Shown here one piece after another: positions 24,790 through 26,156 of a DNA stretch of 26,156 nucleotides; the stretch's first letter is position 1, and each line of letters starts with the position of its first letter. The DNA is taken from the IMG/VR virus record IMGVR_UViG_3300030098_001138, positions 18,370 to 44,525 of that record; one strand, written 5' to 3'. A model generated the notes under the pieces. The model was not told where the DNA came from. It saw only the letters and a program-made list of their open reading frames with translations, and made no database searches. This DNA is from a virus. The position numbers were made by a program, and so were the translations under genes.

Positions 24790-24804
24790 AGAGGCGAAGC
24801 CTCT
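24790..24804. promoter_or_regulatory. GAA-triloop hairpin; possible N4-type virion RNAP promoter or leader hairpin
   Basis: AGAGGC and GCCTCT form a perfect 6-bp stem around the triloop GAA on the plus strand, including the very stable GCGAAGC core. N4 virion RNA polymerase recognises hairpins with 5-7 bp stems and a GNA-type triloop with a central purine at -11 on the template strand. Read with plus as template, transcription would start near 24786 and run left into the replication operon; AAA lies between stem and start, as in N4. Other readings: a 5' hairpin on the small-terminase mRNA, or a weak leftward terminator (TTTCTAT follows on the minus strand). Confidence 0.4.
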
Positions 24805-24813
24805 CTTAAATGT

Positions 24814-24834
24814 CTCCTAAAAGATATTAAGGAG
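24814..24834 (+). promoter_or_regulatory. Possible Shine-Dalgarno-sequestering hairpin of the small terminase gene
   Basis: CTCCT at 24814-24818 pairs with AGGAG at 24830-24834 across an 11-nt AT-rich loop, with two possible flanking G-U pairs. The 3' arm is the ribosome binding site AGGAGG of the gene starting at 24841. The 5' arm is part of a 12-mer that is repeated at 14338-14349. It could limit translation, but the stem is short. Confidence 0.35.
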
Positions 24835-24840
24835 GTTATT

Positions 24841-25245
24841 ATGGGTTATGAAAATTGCGGTAAGCACCCAAATTCACTTGCACAGCTAAGACCAGTTATA
24901 GATTCTGATACTGCTCGAGAGATGCAAGCACGTGGCGCAGAGAAGCGCCGTCAAAACAAAGCACTCCGAGAAGCTATGAAACTATCAGCCTCCGAGTTTA
25001 AAAAAATTAGAGATGAAGTTATAACTGAAATGCCTACAGCTGTTGAGATCTTGAAAGTACAGCTAGCTAAGGCTATACAAGTTGAAGATCAAGAATCAAT
25101 TGAACGTTTAGCAATAGCTTTGGCTGAATATGAGCAACCAAAGTTGCAACGTATTGATCAAACGAGTTTGTCGTTGGATGCTTCTGAAATGTCGGAAGAA
25201 GATCTGCAACGTAAAATTGCTGAGCTGTCCGCCGCAAGTGACTAG
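24841..25245 (+). CDS. Terminase small subunit
   Basis: A protein of 134 aa; ATG at 24841 follows AAGGAGG by 5 nt, and an upstream in-frame start at 24745 has no such site. The sequence contains TAREMQARGAEKRR, then ALREAMKLSASEF, then EMPTAVEILKVQLAKAI, LAIALAEYEQPKLQRID and an acidic end. This order is that of small terminases of marine T7-like podoviruses, which bind phage DNA and hand it to the large subunit for packaging. Unusually, it stands alone: no large terminase follows, a terminator comes directly after it, and both flanking genes run on the opposite strand. A 20-bp repeat lies on each side. Confidence 0.82.
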   Translation: MGYENCGKHPNSLAQLRPVIDSDTAREMQARGAEKRRQNKALREAMKLSASEFKKIRDEVITEMPTAVEILKVQLAKAIQVEDQESIERLAIALAEYEQPKLQRIDQTSLSLDASEMSEEDLQRKIAELSAASD

Positions 25246-25248
25246 TGT

Positions 25249-25268
25249 CGGATGTGGGGTTCTAAAAA
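25249..25268 (+). repeat. 20-bp direct repeat, right copy flanking the small terminase gene
   Basis: CGGATGTGGG followed by GTTCTAAAAA, beginning 4 bases after the small terminase stop codon. It differs from the left copy at 2 of 20 positions; the two start 490 bp apart. Confidence 0.75.
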
Positions 25269-25273
25269 ATTTT

Positions 25274-25321
25274 AAAAAAGCCTAGAGTATATTCTGAGAG
25301 TGATACTCTAGGCTTATTTTT
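25274..25321. terminator. Bidirectional intrinsic terminator after the small terminase gene
   Basis: GCCTAGAGTAT (25280-25290) pairs perfectly with ATACTCTAGGC (25303-25313) around a 12-nt loop. TTATTTTT follows on the plus strand, and the preceding A-run gives TTTTTT on the minus strand. It can end both the small terminase transcript and the leftward tRNA transcript. Confidence 0.92.
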
Positions 25322-25425
25322 GCAATCTCACCAGGCCGAGTGAGCTCAAGGAACCTGTCAAGAGGGGTCGCGTGGTTATTTAATTTCGTCGCTACCGACT
25401 AGGAGGCCTTAACTCCCATTGCAAA
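25319..25425. ncRNA. GC-rich structured element next to tRNA-His (candidate RNA)
   Basis: No open frame is visible here, and the stretch is clearly richer in G and C than its surroundings. It is closed by a perfect 8-bp inverted repeat, TTTGCAAT (25319-25326) with ATTGCAAA (25418-25425). Inside are CTCAC/GTGAG (25327-25331 with 25340-25344), GTCG/CGAC (25388-25391 with 25396-25399) and GGAG/CTCC (25402-25405 with 25413-25416). The loops of the first and last hairpins contain complementary AGGC and GCCT, so a kissing interaction is possible. It begins one base after the encoded CCA of tRNA-His and ends in the terminator, so it would form the 3' trailer of the tRNA transcript. No known RNA family was recognised, and strand is uncertain. 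Confidence 0.4.
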
Positions 25426-25426
25426 C

Positions 25427-25502
25427 TGGGGTGACTATTGAGATTCGAACTCAAACTAACAGAATCACAGACTGTCGTGCTAACCATTACACTATAATCA
25501 CC
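25427..25502 (-). tRNA. tRNA-His (anticodon GTG), CCA encoded
   Basis: Read on the minus strand, the acceptor arm GTGATTA pairs with TAGTCAC (one G-U), with the extra 5' G at -1 opposite discriminator C73 that marks histidine tRNAs. The D-arm is GTG/CAC with GG in the loop. The anticodon loop CTGTGAT carries GTG at 25468-25466; its stem ends in one T-T mismatch. The T-arm TTGAG/CTCAA encloses TTCGAAT. CCA is encoded at 25429-25427. The first bases overlap the stop end of the 59-aa gene. Confidence 0.95.
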
Positions 25503-25677
25503 GTAACTTTTCTCGATCTAATTGAGTTCTTTGAGCAAGAACTGCTTCATAGAATTTATTGCGATCGAAATTTCCATTAAAACTTTTACATACATTAGCA
25601 AGTTCTACAATTAGATCATCATCTAAATTATTAGATCCTGCAAATTGCGCTAAAGCTTTGAAGTGTTTTCTAGTCAT
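25498..25677 (-). CDS. Small conserved phage protein, MTRKHFxALA type, 59 aa
   Basis: ATG at 25677 overlaps the stop of the previous gene (ATGA), and the frame ends in TGA at 25498, inside the first bases of tRNA-His. The peptide starts MTRKHFKALAQFAG, continues LDDDLIVELANVCKSFNGNF and ends DRNKFYEAVLAQRTQLDREK. Many phages carry short proteins that begin MTRKHFxALA and contain N-x-x-FD-R-x-x-F; their function is not known. Codon use and tight coupling make this a real gene. Confidence 0.85.
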   Translation of the reverse strand: MTRKHFKALAQFAGSNNLDDDLIVELANVCKSFNGNFDRNKFYEAVLAQRTQLDREKLR

Positions 25678-25907
25678 ACTTTACTCGCTTTCTGTTCATC
25701 ACGAAGAACTTGAATATAGTCATAAGCATCTTTCTTATTTTTGAAAGAACCTAACGGAACCCAGTGAGTTCCATTTATTTTTTGTTTAGTTTTAATTTCT
25801 TCTTTAGTAACTAATCCGAGATCAAGAGCTGTAGCTTTAGCAAAAGCACGAACTCGGTTATCAACAGAAGATCTTTCAGATACGTCGAAGTGGAATAATT
25901 TAATCAT
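25674..25907 (-). CDS. Hypothetical 77-aa protein
   Basis: It begins MIKLFHFDVSERSSVDNRVR and contains a helix AFAKATALDLGLVTKEEIK, then HWVPLGSFKNKKDAYDYIQ and a basic end. The start overlaps the stop of the gene before it and its stop overlaps the start of the 59-aa gene, both as ATGA, indicating translational coupling. No domain is recognised; the closing part resembles a small alpha-beta fold. Confidence 0.8.
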   Translation of the reverse strand: MIKLFHFDVSERSSVDNRVRAFAKATALDLGLVTKEEIKTKQKINGTHWVPLGSFKNKKDAYDYIQVLRDEQKASKV

Positions 25908-26110
25908 TTCTTTAGATCTTTAAATACATCTGAGATTTCACCATAGATATAATGAGATAGGCCTGAGTTCATAATAACTCGCATAACGCCATCATTCCAT
26001 TCTTCAGCAGATTCGATTTGAGTAACCATGAGAGCTACTTTATTATGTGAGTATCTTTCATATGCTTTAAGAATTTTTCCAGATACAATAGGTTTATATT
26101 CAGGTTTCAT
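25904..26110 (-). CDS. Hypothetical 68-aa protein
   Basis: I choose ATG at 26110 (MKPEYKPIVSGKILKAYERY) because GGAG lies 8 nt upstream and the ATGA junction couples it to the gene before; a TTG start at 26131 would give 75 aa but lacks a site. The sequence has alternating strands (KVALMVTQIES, GVMRVIMNSG) and an acidic-basic C-terminus (GEISDVFKDLKK). Function unknown. Confidence 0.75.
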   Translation of the reverse strand: MKPEYKPIVSGKILKAYERYSHNKVALMVTQIESAEEWNDGVMRVIMNSGLSHYIYGEISDVFKDLKK

Positions 26111-26156
26111 ATCATATACTCCACTATACAAACACCAATAACGCCTAAAGCTATTC
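26107..26156 (-). CDS. C-terminal end of a small hydrophobic protein (partial)
   Basis: The minus-strand frame entering from the right edge reads IALGVIGVCIVEYMI and stops with TGA overlapping the next ATG (ATGA). The hydrophobic run would fit the last membrane segment of a small protein. Only 15 residues are in the window, so this rests on the coupling pattern seen in the following genes. Confidence 0.5.
   Translation of the reverse strand, partial: IALGVIGVCIVEYMI

Noticed and set aside
24745-24840. Longer small terminase starting at 24745
   Set aside because: The added residues do not resemble the family and would be translated from the hairpin leader; AAGGAGG directly before the ATG at 24841 decides the start.
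24759-25268. Attachment sites (att) for integration
   Set aside because: The repeats flank a packaging gene; there is no integrase or lysogeny gene in the window, and the tRNA-His is complete with its own CCA.
25319-25425. HDV-like, hammerhead or other known ribozyme, or a second tRNA, beside tRNA-His
   Set aside because: The order of helices does not give the HDV double pseudoknot, CTGATGA is missing for hammerhead, and no T-loop is present. Kept only as an unnamed structured candidate.

Overview
The window is part of an AT-rich genome of a lytic, T7-like podovirus. Its single-subunit RNA polymerase, family A DNA polymerase, T7 gp4-type primase-helicase, 5'-3' exonuclease and giant internal virion proteins all point that way. 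Gene style, including the small terminase and the small NPxA-type protein, resembles marine podoviruses. The host is not identifiable from the sequence; an AT-rich marine bacterium is only an inference. There is no integrase, insertion sequence or CRISPR array.

Layout. (1) 1-14340, plus strand: a virion operon. It holds the end of a tail-fibre assembly-type protein, a GNAT-like protein, two small virion proteins and three giant proteins. The giants carry a lytic transglycosylase domain (1252 aa), a staphylococcal-nuclease-like domain (1412 aa) and, unexpectedly, the motif series of a single-subunit RNA polymerase (1365 aa). (2) 14341-14530: a short tail with a 26-aa ORF and a strong bidirectional terminator where the two operons converge. 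(3) 14529-24746, minus strand: a tightly overlapped replication and nucleotide operon. Read in its own direction it encodes a 48-aa protein, a DUF1599-like protein, a DUF3846 protein, a ThyA-family enzyme with the dCMP-type Asp, a MazG-like pyrophosphohydrolase, a small coiled-coil protein, DNA polymerase, a possible PD-(D/E)XK protein, exonuclease, RusA resolvase, primase-helicase, dCMP deaminase, a T7-type RNA polymerase and an 86-aa protein. (4) 24747-24840: a divergent control region with a GAA-triloop hairpin and one copy of a 20-bp repeat. (5) 24841-25321, plus strand: a lone small terminase gene and a bidirectional terminator. (6) 25319-26156, minus strand: a GC-rich structured element, tRNA-His(GTG) with encoded CCA, and four small or partial phage genes.

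How the parts may work together (inference). The 1365-aa protein looks like a compact relative of the phage N4 virion RNA polymerase, encoded beside proteins likely to form the DNA-ejection machine. If it is injected with the genome, it could start early transcription. The GCGAAGC-type hairpin upstream of the replication operon has the shape and spacing of an N4-type promoter directed into that operon. The last-but-one gene of that operon is a conventional T7-type RNA polymerase, which could then transcribe the convergent virion operon. This would be a two-polymerase cascade in a T7-like genome.

Second theme. The ThyA-family enzyme carries Asp where thymidylate synthases carry Asn177, the residue that selects dCMP in dCMP hydroxymethylase. 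It lies beside a MazG-like (dCTPase-type) protein and a DUF1599/Nmad1-like protein, and dCMP deaminase is in the same operon. This suggests possible cytosine modification of the phage DNA.
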